Part shown: positions 20,801 to 32,168 of the stretch, one piece after another
Layout of the letters: the number at the start of each line of letters is the position of its first letter
How positions within the stretch are numbered: the first letter of the stretch is position 1
DNA from: Eutrigla gurnardus
Lineage: Eukaryota > Chordata > Actinopteri > Perciformes > Triglidae
DNA length: 64,000 nt
Direction: 5' to 3'
Assembly (NCBI GenBank): GCA_963514095.1
Contig: OY741283.1
Span: 1,001,056-1,065,055 of the forward strand
Program-made: the position numbers and the translations under genes
The notes under the pieces: model-generated
What the model saw: only the letters and a program-made list of their open reading frames with translations
Told to the model about the DNA's origin: nothing
Database searches by the model: none

Positions 20801-22795
20801 TACTGAAATGCAGAAGTACTGTCAAGTGTTTGGCATTCATTCGGGAGTAGATAATTGATTTCACCTCAAAAGGGGGAACAACCTCAGCACGATGTCATTA
20901 CGCTGTCATAGCCTCTAATGTCAACAGGAAACAGCGAGGATTCGTTTATTTGTTTGTTTAACAGCTTTAAAAAGGAGATCCCACTAGTTTTAGAACAAAC
21001 CCGATCACGTCTGGAGCCTCACATCAATCACAGTTTAAGGATCCTCCCCTCTTTAGGCTATAGGTGTGCATACCTGGTAGGTCAGCCAATCAGAAGGAGG
21101 CTGTGGGGGGGAATAAAGAAGTACTGTACCAACCCCGGGCTGGCCTGCAGGATGACTGAACAAGTTCTTTATCTCTCTGCTGCTGCAAGTCCTGATGTGA
21201 AGCTGACATTTAGAGCCGCTCGGCCTTCCACCGGAAACTTCCACCGCCGATGACTCAGCTTGTTTAAACTCGCATGGGACTCTCCCATTGGTGTTCATGT
21301 TTTTAAAAAGTACTGCCTCGGCTTTGTTAACCCCTGATCAGGTGATTATGAACACCAGCAGATTTAGCTGGTAAAGTCAGTGAAGGATGGTGTTTTTACT
21401 TCATGACGTCATTCATGCAAGACGTTAGAGCCGTGCTTTGGTTTCACGTCTGAAGTTTTAAAAAAGTGCATCGTCATTGTTTTCTACCGCGCAGCCCGAC
21501 AGGAAACGCGCTTACTTTAAGGATGTGAAGGATTATAGACGTACCAACGTCATCCATGTTCTGTTGAGCTGAATGCAGACTCATAACTCTGAACTGTCAG
21601 TTATATTTTCATTTCCTTGGCAAGCAGACGTTTAGGATTAACATGTTGATACCTGTCTGAAGCTTGTCAGTAAAGTCCCTGCACAAAGTTACCTGGAATA
21701 AAATCACTATTATACATACTGTATGTATATATATACCTACATATACACACACTATACATTATCTACAGCAAGCAGTTGTTAGCTTAGCTTAGCATAAAGA
21801 CAGCTAAGATGAAACAAAACTTGTTCTTCCTTTAAAAATAAAAACTGTAAATTTAAATAAACATGTTAGAATTATTCTTGACTATTGAAAACATTGATGC
21901 TTTCTGTCTGTATTCATAAAGTTACTCATCTCAGCCTGGGGGGGGGGGGACTCACCTGTAGAGGCGGTCACATGATCAGCCAGTTATTGTGAATATTTCA
22001 GATGTATTGTTTGGGCCAAATTCAGGTCAGAGACATAAAGCACACTAATAAGATTTACTGGTGGGATTTTTTCATTTTAATTAGGGTTTTTTGTAAAATC
22101 AGGTTTCTGGATTTAGTAACCAGATGCGTTAATGTATTAAATATATTAAAACCGGTCAAAATTAGGAAATTAATGTTCAATACTGGTGTTGATTAATTTA
22201 CAATAATATAAACGATTGTTCCTATGATTATTATTATCGATACGGTTGAAGAGTAAGTGTTGCTTTAATTTGACATCAGACATCACTTGTCCTAGAATAA
22301 AGTTTATTATAGACTCCTTACCTTGTGCGCCTCCTGGATCAGCCGCCTCACCACCTCCTTGATGTGCGGCCCGGGCTCCTTGGGCGGATGGGAGTACACG
22401 GACACCCGCGTCACCCCCTTGTAGACGCCGCTGCTGCCGGGCCAGCCGATGTCCAGGGACGGCACCTCTGTGTCGGACATCTGGGGCCAGTAGGTGGAGT
22501 GAACCCCGGAGTCCGCGCTGGAGGACTCCTTGGACTTCTCGTGCTCCCCGGACTCGGGCTCGCTGTCCGCGTCGTACTCTTGAAACGTTTTCCGGATGAA
22601 CCCGATCTCCCTGGCGCAGAGGAAGTCCCGGACGTGGTCCTCCTTGAGCCGCATCTTGAACGCGCCGTCCCCGTTCCGGAGGAGCTCCTCCAGGGCCGCG
22701 CGCTGCTCCTCGCTGTAGTAAAACTCCGGTCTGGTCTCCGGGATCTTCTCGTTCACGTGCTTGTCGTCCATGCAGACCAGCTGAGAGTCCGCCAT
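14768..22795 (-). CDS. fam83f: FAM83F-like DUF1669 protein with C-terminal CaaX box (5 coding exons)
   Basis: Minus-strand exons in order: 22795-22322, 19418-19251, 18175-18054, 16356-15578, 14820-14768. The sum is 1596 bp, giving 531 aa (human FAM83F is 500 aa). The N-terminus MADSQLVCMDDKHVNEK matches the FAM83F start, so I chose this ATG over an in-frame ATG 27 bases upstream. DUF1669 spans about 1-300. It is a phospholipase-D-like fold without catalytic HKD, and recruits casein kinase 1. The CK1-binding FxxxF motif is present as Phe279-DND-Phe283, followed by RELYAVSEQVDLY. The C-terminal half is Ser/Pro/Lys-rich and probably disordered. Exon 4 could read through to a stop near 15528. However, it contains a good donor (GACG|GTACGT) at 15577, and the downstream 53-bp exon supplies a polybasic stretch (KSRRRHQKK) and NCIQS, a CaaX box. 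Human FAM83F ends in CVIS and is farnesylated. Expected at the plasma membrane, acting in CK1/Wnt signalling. Introns hold a shared transposon family. Confidence 0.92.
15149..15489 (-). mobile_element. Short inverted-repeat DNA transposon, copy A (fam83f intron 4)
   Basis: About 340 bp, bounded by imperfect terminal inverted repeats: AACGGCATATTAGGGCC at the left and the complement of ACGCCGTATTAGGGC at the right. Internal sequence matches copy B (17454-17884) over nearly its whole length in reverse orientation, including CATAGCAACGGCAAACATC and GACAACGCCTCGTTAAGG on the minus strand. No ORF, so non-autonomous. Superfamily not assigned, because a clean target-site duplication is not visible. 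Confidence 0.8.
17454..17884 (+). mobile_element. Short inverted-repeat DNA transposon, copy B (fam83f intron 3)
   Basis: The longest copy, about 430 bp. Left end ACGACGCCGTATTAGAGCC; right end GGCCCTGATACGCCGTCAT. These pair as imperfect inverted repeats of about 18 bases. It lacks a transposase frame. The right end lies about 170 bases before the exon 3 side of the intron (18054). Confidence 0.82.
18801..19016 (+). mobile_element. Short inverted-repeat DNA transposon, copy C, truncated (fam83f intron 2)
   Basis: Starts CAGCGTATTAGGGCCACTGT, has an internal deletion relative to copy B, retains GGGTCGTTGGGCTAAGATGC and CATAGCAACGGCAAACATC, then stops matching near 19016 without a right terminal repeat. 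Confidence 0.75.
19419..22321 (-). other. fam83f: fam83f intron 1 (2.9 kb)
   Basis: Largest fam83f intron. Apart from transposon fragment D, a short TA/AC-rich stretch (about 21715-21765) and an old dispersed repeat near 21775-21830, I see no coding frame that resembles a known protein. An enhancer could lie here but nothing identifies one. Confidence 0.6.
20204..20250 (+). mobile_element. Short inverted-repeat DNA transposon, fragment D (fam83f intron 1)
   Basis: GGACAAACATCTGTTTTAGA followed by GGACGGCGTAT corresponds to the left end and flank of copy B (GAACAAACATCTGTTTTATA, ACGCCGTAT). Only about 45 bases match, so this could be a solo end or shared flanking repeat. Confidence 0.45.
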
Positions 22796-22996
22796 AGTCA
22801 AAGGTTCAAGTCCCCCACACACACCCCCCTCCTACCCGGAGTGGTCTCTCCCGGTCCGCTGCTGCTCTCCAACACAGATACCTGCGCCGACAGGTACGGC
22901 AGGTGCTCAGGTAAGTCCCTCAGGTAGGAAGCAGGAGGCGGGACTAACCGCTGTTTGGCTTCCCGCCACGGACTTCCTGTAGCAGAACTTTCAGAA

Positions 22997-23016
22997 TATA
23001 TATATATATATATATA
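22997..23016. repeat. (TA)n microsatellite upstream of fam83f
   Basis: Ten TA dinucleotides followed by a T-run, just upstream of the likely fam83f 5' end. A similar TA run is at about 23479-23497. Confidence 0.9.
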
Positions 23017-23655
23017 TTTTTTTTTTGCGTTAAATTGCTCTGCATAAATGTGCCGCTTGAGATCAGCAAAGCAGGTGATATTATATTCATAAACAATACT
23101 CACATTCATTAAAATACATGGTTATTTTTTCTTCTGTCGTGCTGACATGGTGGAAAACACTTGCTGTACATTATTGAACAAATAGATTACTTTTTAAGAA
23201 GGTACGAAGATTATTCAATGTTTATTTACACAATATAATTTAAGTTATTATTTATATCCGATGTGACTTGTGTGTTCAGATGTGTTATTGACGGGTTTTA
23301 TAGGCCTTAATATTCTGTAAATTCATCTTTTCAATTAAAAAAAAAAAGAAATAAAAAGTACGAAGTCCCGCCACTTCCGTTTTTCCTTATTTTGGAGGGA
23401 AACAAGACACTCGCCGTTTGAATTGAACCACGAATTAAACATACTACGTCCGTCAAAACAATTGATATTGTGTGTGTGTGTATATATATATATATATTCC
23501 GGACAATACTTATAAAAAAAAAATAAGTCCAGGAGTCACTGAACAAGTCAATTGCAGGGTTTCTTATAAAAAAAAATAAAAAATAAAAAAATAAATGTAG
23601 GTTTTAGGAAACACTAATAGCACAAACCTTCACACAGGTTTTTTTTTAAATGACT

Positions 23656-23661
23656 TTTAAT
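23656..23661 (-). terminator. grap2: Candidate grap2 polyadenylation signal (ATTAAA)
   Basis: Plus-strand TTTAAT reads ATTAAA on the minus strand, about 315 bases after the grap2 stop. An AATAAA alternative lies at 23221-23226. Choice uncertain. Confidence 0.3.
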
Positions 23662-23974
23662 TGTGAGGAGGGTACACGTCTATGTAAAGCATTCAGGCTT
23701 CTTGAGAAATCTACAGATCTTGTCATACAAAACGTTTGGTGGTATAAAACATGACTACACTTACACAACATGAGCAGAAACAGACCGGCCAATCAGCCTT
23801 TTGCAAATAAATAGACCTGTTGTTGTCAGACATGATTGAAATGTTTAAAGGAACCTTCCTCGGTGCCACCTGCAGCAGATTTTGAGTTGAAGTTCCCGTC
23901 TCTGCGTCTTTCTGCAGCATTTCTGTGAATATTATCTGAAACCTTGTCCTTTGGGGCGTCGTGATGAACACAGC

Positions 23975-26900
23975 TCACAGCTGTATCGTGTAGTTGGCTG
24001 GAAACAGCCCGCTCTTCCCCCGCAGCCTCCCTTTCCACCACGACGCGTCAGAGTGGTCCAACAGCTCGATGATGTCACCGGCGCTGAACCCAAGTTCGTC
24101 GTCTTCCTCCGCCGTGAAGTCGAACAGCGCCTTCACCTGCAGCGTGGTCGCCCTCTGTGGGACACGGCAAGGAAAACCATCAGCAAGCGCTGTTTAACAT
24201 TATTTATATCATATAAAAATATTACAACACATAAACATGTCAACACACATGAGTGTGTGTTGTGAGGAGGCTGACCTGAGGGAGCGGCATGGTGTCGGAC
24301 GTACGTCGGGGAGGCTGAGCCGCCATGATGGGGCTGTTTCTTCCCGTGTGACCGATGGTGTGAGCTCGCTCCTCCAGACCGGCTCTCTTAGCCTGGAAAC
24401 AAGACGGACAACGCTCAGCCTTCCTGCTTTAGCTGGCCGCCAAACTAAAACAAGACGTAGAGCTGTGATTGCCCATTTGTACCTGCAGGGTTTACTTCTG
24501 CAGTGGATTGTGGGTAAGAAAGCAGAGTCTTTCAACAAAACAAGTAGAAAAGATAATTTACACTGTAAAAAATGTTGCTTCATATAAAAAGAAAACCTTC
24601 ATTCATATGAAGCAAAACATTTCTAAATGTTTTGTTAATCAACATTGATGTCAAGTTTAATTATGACACCATATAAGTACTAAATATTAAATTATAATAT
24701 ACATTTTTTTAAATCAACAGCATAAAACAGTATTATGAAGGATCTGCTTTGATGTCATTGATTGTTTAAAACAGTTTTTACAAATCCGATCACGTGAACA
24801 AAACGTCAGGCCGATGGCGGCGAGGCGTGTGTCGTACCAGCTGGTTGTGAGGCTGGTCTGAAGCTCGGCGCGGCGAAGCGACGGCGGCTGCAGCTGCTGC
24901 GTTACGTTGTTCAGGCAAACTTCCTCTCTTCACCTACAGGAAGGAAACGCACAGCCAGTAGAGGGCAGCACACAGCGACAAGAGTGGTCATTTACCAGTT
25001 ATTTAGAGTTTTTACATCAGTGTGAAATAAATAACTCTGGGTCTGTTATTACATTTCATTAGTTAAAAACAAATAATTCATTATACAATAGTAAAGAAGA
25101 TGAAGGAATAAATCAAACAGCTGATTATATCCAAACGTTTGCCTTCTAGGTTCTTTATTCAGGGTTCAGGTGAACCTTCAGTCTTTTTGTTTTTAAAATA
25201 TGGGTTAAATCTGTGCCTAATAAATCTGTTTCTGTATTTAAAAAAATGTGCATTCACAGACTTTACTTTAAATTAATCTTCCATAATACGCAGATGACAC
25301 CCAGCTGTTCCTCTCTTTTCCCCCGTCCTCTGACACTCACATTGCAACTCGCATCTCGGACTGTCTGGCTGACATCTCTGTCTGGACAACTGCACATCAC
25401 CTCAAGCTTAACCTGAATAAAACCGAACTCCTCTTCATCCCAGGGAAAGACTGCCCTCGCATGGACCTGTCGGTCACTGTCGAGGGCATCACAGTATTGC
25501 CGTCGTCAACTGCGAGGAACCTGGGTGTAATCCTCGATGACCAACTATCCTGCACCCCCAACATCACTGCTGTGGCCCGATCCTGCAGATTTGCCCTCTA
25601 CAACATCCGCAGGATTCGGACCCTCCTCACAAAGGACGCAACGCAACTCCTGGTCCAAGCACTGGTCATCTCCCGCCTTGACTACTGCAACTCTCTCCTG
25701 GCCGGACTCCCGGCCTCTGCGATTAAACCATTGCAGCGTATCCAGAACGCTGCAGCACGCCTTATCTTCAATCTACCCAAATTCTCCCATGTGACCCCCC
25801 TCCTCCGTGACCTCCACTGGCTCCCTGTTGCAGCACGCATCCAATTCAAGACGATGACACTGGCCTTCAGGGCCATCAATGGAACGGCACCCATCTACCT
25901 TCAAACACTGGTCAAACCTCATGCCCCGAAGCGAGCACTTCGCTCCTCTACTTCAGCTGGCCGGCTGGTACCACCATCGCTGAAATCAAACAAATGTCGC
26001 TCAGCAAAGTCCAGACTCTTCTCTGTTCTGGTCCTCAGTGGTGGAACGAACTCCCGACTAATGTCAGGACAGCAGAGTCATTTGCCATTTTCCGAAAAAG
26101 GCTCAAGACTCACCTGTTCAGACTTCACCTCGACTAGCATGACCCACTAACACCCCCCCCCCCCCCCCCCCCAAAAAAAAACCCTTACCTATAGCACTCT
26201 GATCGTAGCACTGTTGCTCTTGAAGTACTAGTTTACTCAGATGAGAACCTAACACTTGTTCTATTTTTAGCTCTTACTTTATCAGCAATGATACGTTGTG
26301 GTTTCTTTGTTTCCTTCTTTTGACAAATGTACTTATTGTAAGTCGCTATACCCCAACACAATAAAAGAGTTCAACATATCAAAATTGTATTAAATTTGAT
26401 GTTGACAAATTTTGTTTTTTAATATCCAGCTGTTGGCTATTTAGGCCAAAGTAGCAGCATTTAACCATTATAATTATTTAAATTGTTCTATATTTCTTTT
26501 TATTGTACTACAAAAATAATCAATTTGTCCACCAATAATTTTGATAGTTTGAGTAATTTTTGAAGCAAAAATGTGAGAAAAAATGCTTGTGGGTGATTTG
26601 TATAGACTTGTGAATATGTAGAGAATATTAGTTTAAACTCCTGTAAACAGGATGATAGTAGAAATCTGTTAGTAGGTCAGCGTGAGGTCTTCTTCTGGAA
26701 GTTTAGTTGGAGGTGTAAACAGAAGGGAGTCCTACCGTCTGGGCGGGGGGGCTGTTGCTGTCCGAGCTGCCGTCGTTGAGGTAGATCTCCCTGGTTTTGG
26801 AGATGGAGGTGGCCTTGTAGAAGTCCACCAGCTTGTTGAGGGAGGAGAACTTCTCAGACCACAGGAAGTACTGGCCTTTGTTGTCCTTCATCACTTTGAA

Positions 26901-28920
26901 GTGCTGAACGTCGCTCTCGTGCCTGAGGACGAGAACGTGTTGATCAGCTGACTTCCTGTTTTCTCTGTGAGCTTCTTCACTGGTTTCCAAAGATCTTTAA
27001 ACGTAAATATATAACCAACCTATTCATATTCCAGGCCTTCCTTTTATTTATTTGTTTATGTATTTATTTATTATATAATATTCTATTTACTTATTTTATT
27101 CTATTTAAGATGTAAATATTATTTTTTAGTCTATTTTAGTATTATTTTATTGATGACTAATTTTCTATTTAAGATGTAAATATTATCTTTTTATTCTATT
27201 TAAGTATAATGTTATTGATAACTTATTTTATTCTATTTTAAGATGTAAAAATGATTTAATTTATTATTTTATTAATCACTTAATTTATTATATTTAAGCT
27301 GTAAATATTATTTCATTTATTTGATTAATCACTCATTTTATTATATTTAAGCTGTAAATATTTAATTTATTATTTTATTAATCACTAATTTTATTATATT
27401 TAAGATGTAAATATTATTCATTTATTATTTTATTAATCACTTATTTTATTCTATTTAAGCTGTAAATATTAAATTTATTATTTTATTAATCACTTAATTT
27501 ATTATATTTAAGATGTAAGTCTTTATTCTATTTTATAGTTTTTTTATTATTATAGTTTTACAAGTATCACTGTTATTATAGCTTTTTAATCCATTTCATA
27601 AATAATTTTAATCGTTTTGGTGGTTTTCCTGCTGGGTCCACACTCACTCCGTCTCATTACTCATCTGTGACCCACACTGACCACAAATAAAACTGGTTTT
27701 GAATCCTGTCATTCCGGATGGATTTCCTCGGCTGGATGGTCCTCTGCTGGTTGTCGTACAGAACTACAACATGGAGGGTTTTTACTGGAGAGGTCGTCCT
27801 TGGCACAGAAACCAGTTTACTCGAGCATCTTCCTGCAGATCTACCGGTTTGTAAATATGTGAAGTCTTTGCAAAGTTTGCAGCACATCAGAGACACTGAG
27901 AGGACGATGAGTCAGACATCAACTCTTTTATGTTTGTTGATGGGCATAGAGGGGGAACACCAGTTTAATGTTTTACCAGATTTCAGTGTTAGAAACTAGA
28001 TAACACCCTCAATGACTAATCCCATGTGGTTATGCATCAAGAGTGTGAAATGAACAATACATTTCCCAGTTTAATCGTTGGGATTATTCTTCATTTATCT
28101 TGTTATACGCTAAATTTAAAAGAAACAGTCGTATTTTTTACATCAAATCCCTTTTTTTTTTCTCTTCTGTAAAATTGGTTTCAGAACCCTCAGGTTGTGA
28201 AAAGTGAAGCCAATGCCCAAAGAGCCTGAAAAGCTGCGTTCTCTCTGCCAGTTTCTTTTTCTGAGCTCTTGGAGATCTTGAACCCACCTGACGGAGATGG
28301 AGAAGTCTCCCGGGGAGCTCTGGGATCCTCGGATCACGAAGTCTCCCACGCCTTTGTGACGGAGGATTTCCTCCGCAGCGCTGCGGGTGGCGTTCTCCTG
28401 AAACCACCTGAACACACACACACGCACACAATGAAAACCACACACACCTACACCCAGCGGTGCATTACCTGCTGTAACTTCCTCCTTTACAAATGCATAT
28501 TTTTTTTCATGACCACAAGCCTCGAAACTATTTCTTTTTTTTATTACAGTTCTCTTGTGAAAAGGAAACATTAAAAAGATTATCTTAAAAGTATAATCAG
28601 TCCGTGTGACACTGAATCAATTTGGATCTTCAAACGTTTAGATTTGCTTGATTTACTGCCTCCCACCTCGGAGTCTGCACCTCGATGTAGTTCTGTGGTA
28701 CGAATCCTTCCTGTCCGTTCATCTCTGCTTTAAACCACTCGTCCTGTGGGCTTAAGATCTGATCAGAAGAAGAGAAAACGGATGTCACACACACATAAAA
28801 AAAAGACATTTTGAAGTTAAGAAAAGGATCGCCCTGACCAACCTTGATTACGTCGCCTCTCTTGAAGCTGAGCTCGTCGCCGGCCGTTGCAGTGAAGTCA
28901 TACTTTCCTCGGGCTTCCAT
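23975..28920 (-). CDS. grap2: GRAP2/Gads-like SH3-SH2-SH3 adaptor (7 coding exons)
   Basis: Minus-strand exons in order: 28920-28843, 28758-28667, 28407-28288, 26922-26736, 24933-24838, 24392-24276, 24154-23975. The sum is 870 bp, giving 289 aa. N-terminal SH3 (1-56: KYDFTATAGDELSF, ALYDY-type start). SH2 (58-about 150): WFQENATRSAAEEIL, then FVIR with phosphotyrosine-binding Arg83, then SQSSPGDFSISVR and HFKVMKDNKGQYFLW. Linker about 155-230. C-terminal SH3 (about 233-288: ALFDFTAEEDDELGF, WWKGRLRGKSGLFPANY). Gads links LAT to SLP-76 in T-cell signalling; its C-terminal SH3 binds an RxxK motif in SLP-76. The linker distinguishes GRAP2 from GRAP/GRB2, which lack it. It is shorter than in human GRAP2 (330 aa) and has a six-Ala run and basic PRR clusters where human has Gln/Pro-rich sequence. 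The exon 1 donor is a weak GTTGGT. An L2 fragment sits in antisense in intron 4. Adjacent FAM83F supports GRAP2. Confidence 0.92.
25280..26375 (+). mobile_element. 5'-truncated L2-type LINE fragment (reverse transcriptase C-terminal part)
   Basis: Inserted in grap2 intron 4, opposite to the gene. The translated sequence begins at the YADD catalytic box of reverse transcriptase (YADDTQLFLSF) and continues through KLNLNKTELLFIPG, RNLGVILDDQLS, SRLDYCNSLLAGLP, IQNAAARLIFNLPK and LLRDLHWLPVAARI, which are signatures of L2/CR1-clade LINEs. The frame starting at 25461 stays open to 26150, but the last ~35 codons are in the wrong frame. The expected WWNEL motif lies in the next frame near 26040, so a one-base shift has inactivated it. 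The 3' end retains TTGTAAGTCGCTATA. A C-run of about 20 followed by an A-run (26153-26181) lies inside. Dead copy. Confidence 0.9.
27095..27525. repeat. Degenerate AT-rich tandem repeat in grap2 intron 3
   Basis: About seven or eight imperfect copies of a roughly 55-65 bp AT-rich unit (TTATTTTATTAATCACTTA, then TATATTTAAGCTGTAAATATT). The units differ by indels, so the array is old. No coding content. Confidence 0.8.
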
Positions 28921-28968
28921 CGGGACAGAGGGGAGTTCAGACGAGCAAAGAGACGAATCTGAGAGTTT
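28921..28968 (-). other. grap2: grap2 5' UTR part of the ATG exon
   Basis: Upstream of the start codon on the minus strand there is a T-rich tract and TGTAG|AAAC, a plausible acceptor at 28969-28970. This suggests a spliced 5' UTR rather than a promoter here. A second possible acceptor (CTCAG) lies a few bases inside. Confidence 0.5.
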
Positions 28969-30126
28969 CTACACAAAACAAACAAACAACGTTAAACTTA
29001 CTGGAGAAGTAATTATGTTAATACAGGTTAATACTGTCAACAGCTAGAAAGGAATCATTTTAAAAATAAAAACTGATAGATATCACCATAAAACTTCCCC
29101 AGCTGATAACTGACATTAAGACAATTATTTTTTATATGACATGTTTAAATCTAATTGTAACCTTTGGTAAATTTAGGAGAAAACTACAAATATACAGAAT
29201 AGTAAAATAAACAACTAAACATGTGGATGTTCCATCCTAAACATGATGCTTCACAAAAAAAAATCTGATGTGAGAGCAGAAAGTCTTTCCTCCCAAGATG
29301 TCAACACACTGATTAAATGGCTTAGATTATTTTTTAAAGGAAGTCACAAGATGATTAAAAAAAAAAAACTTTCAAAGTGAACCATTTAAGGTTAATAATA
29401 CTAATAATTAAATATATAAACTTTTGATAAAGGCTTGCCAAACTTGTCACGCTTCGTCAACGAGTCAAAACAGAACATTATTTATAGCTTCTGTCAAAAA
29501 CAGAAGCAGCGCTAAACATTTACATGCTGCCGACAAACTCTTAAAGGGACTTATTTGACTTCTGGGGTGGAAATAACCACAATCGCTGCTTTTTACATGT
29601 TCTGGAGTCTCAGATACGCCGGGAAACCAAACGCAAACAGCCAGAGTTGCTTTTCACTGAGCTAGACACGTCAGCTGGTTTACTAAAGCTGGATGAACCC
29701 AAATCAAACTATTTTGTTGTGATTGAATTGCAATAAACGGATAGAAATGATGCCGAAATAACGACATTATGACAACAATTTGTAAAAAGTCTGAACTCAT
29801 GTTTTCTTAGGTCCGTCTGCAAGACGACAAGCTAACAACTTTTAAAATGCTTGTTTTCTGAATGGAGTCTGGTTTGATGGGAGCTGGGCTATGCTAACAC
29901 TGTAGCTACTCCATCAACACTCCAAATAAGGTCATAGACAGTCTGGTTTATACACATAGTCTGGTTGATCTCTTATAAAACTCCTATATCTTTATTTAAA
30001 ATCTGGATATGAAACACAACATTAGGGTTAATAGTGAAATAAAATGCATTTAAATCATAAAATAGAAGCTGATGTTAAATATTTCTTGTCTAAAAGTGTT
30101 GATTTATCAAAGGTTTTTTCCGGGGA

Positions 30127-30200
30127 CATTTACATTTACATTTAGGGCATTTAGCAGACGCTTTTGTCCAAAGTGACTAACAATAAGAACATATCATTGC
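30127..30200 (-). mobile_element. L2-type LINE 3' tail
   Basis: CATTTACATTTAGGGCATTT followed by AGCAGACGCTTTTGTCCAAA is the reverse complement of the conserved fish L2 3' end (TTTGG then AAAAGCGTCTGCTAAATG). Only the tail remains. A shorter match is at about 53739-53769. Confidence 0.75.
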
Positions 30201-32168
30201 CGATAAAGTGAGAGCGATATGATGGGAGGAAAAGCAGATGTGGACAGAATATAAACGTCAAACACAAACACAAGCAGCAGTTTCATACGTCGGTTCCTGG
30301 TTTATGACGCAGCGTGAGGTCACATGGGACGCAGCCAATCGGTGGTTGGAATCCCTCGACGTGAATGAAGGACATGGAGATTTAAAAGGAACTGGAAAAA
30401 CGACTTTGTTATCTATTTCTGGATTAGGAAGAGTCACAGAAGCCACTTCCTCATCAGCTTAACTGTTTACAGATACGTCAACACTCCCAAACATCTTTAA
30501 CGTGAACCGGTTTGGGGTCTGAAACCAAACTTTGAATCCCGTGAGGGCGGTTATCGTACGCCTGCTGTTATTTTCCCACAGACGTGGATGAAATCATCGC
30601 ACTGCGGCCCTCGGGGAGAAGGATGTGGTGACTTATCGTGGAGTGAACTGAATCGCTGGTTGCAGCTGGAGCTTCAGACTTCGTACTGTAAAACAGCCAG
30701 TTTCCCCCTTTTTATTGGTTCCGAGACATCCCATAGCAAAACAATATTCATCGCCTTTTTTTAAAATCACACAGCTCTGAAAATGAACTTAAAATTATCT
30801 TTTTGAGGGCTTGTTTAAACTTGTTTGTTTTCTGCTGCCTTGCTTTGTTCTGTTCCTTTTTTGTATTGTATGTATTATTATTATTATTATTTACTGAAGC
30901 CTTTGCATCACTATTAATTATAACAGTTTAATTAACCTTTGCAGCCGCCTAATTTGAAAAATCACAGTTATAAAAAAAAAAGAAAGTGAAACATCTGGAT
31001 AGCTAAAAATGACAGTCCTCGACTAAAGAAATACTATTTTGTCAATTAGTTGATTTAATTGACAGAGAAAGAAAATTAGCATAAGGATTAACAGAGAAGA
31101 GATTTAGTCGACTAAAAGGGGGCAGTCCTGCTATAAAAAGATATTATTGAATTATTATTAAAATATTTACAATAATTCATTAAGTCAAATGATGCATCGT
31201 GAAGGAGAGATTTATCAAGTTTAACTTTTATATTAAAGTATCCAACTTTAGAGCTCCTACCTCTTTAGAGGCAATGTGACTACCAATTAAATCATTTAGG
31301 CTCATAAATTAAAAGCTTCTTGTGTTAATTGACCAGATGTTTCAAACATCATCAGGATTTATTGAACTAACTTCCAAAATAAACGACTGTTCAAATGCAG
31401 AAATAAATAAAGTGGAAATAAACTACGCTTTTAGAACAGCGAGTTGTTCATGTGTGACTTTAGGGAATCTTTTTTTTTATTTTTTTTTATCTTATCTTTA
31501 ATATCTAACTTAGGCCCCTCCCACTTGAGTCAACATTTAATGAGGATACGATCGGCTTCCAGGTGATAACAGCAGCGAGAGAAACCGGACGGAAGTCTGT
31601 GTGTTGGGCTGCTTTCATGTCATTTATTTATTATTTGTTATAAAAAAAAAAGCTGCAGTAAAAAGATTTAGTAAAAGCAGCGGTGCAGGTTTTTAAAGAG
31701 TCCACGTTCAGTAGATTTAAAATAAAATCTCTCAACCAATCGGCTCTCGGTCTGATGGCGGAACTAATTCTAAACCAATCAAAAGCTGAATCTTCAGATC
31801 ATGGCTCAGCTCGAACCTGCTTGGCCGATGCTACTCGCCTCCTCTTTTACAAAAATCTGACAGATCACGATGAAATTAAAATGTAGTTTGGACGAACTTC
31901 TGAGACATTTTTTAGTGTAAGTTTTAATATAATTTTATCTCTCACTTTTATGATTGATGTTTTCTTTCTTGTAATATAAAAACGTACGTGTCAAAAAGGG
32001 AAAACAAGTTGTTTTGGTTTAAGTTGCCTGGTAGCACGTATTGACATTCTTGACAGAAGGATAAAACCACAAAACGCACATGACGAGTGGTTTTCCTGCA
32101 TTTGCATCTTTTTTCTTTTTCATTCACATTACTTTTACTTTACAAATAAGACTCACTACATTCTGTTT

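Noticed and set aside
22325..22927. 200-codon plus-strand frame opposite fam83f exon 1
   Set aside because: Shadow frame in GC-rich coding DNA; the minus strand has the real FAM83F N-terminus with conserved residues.
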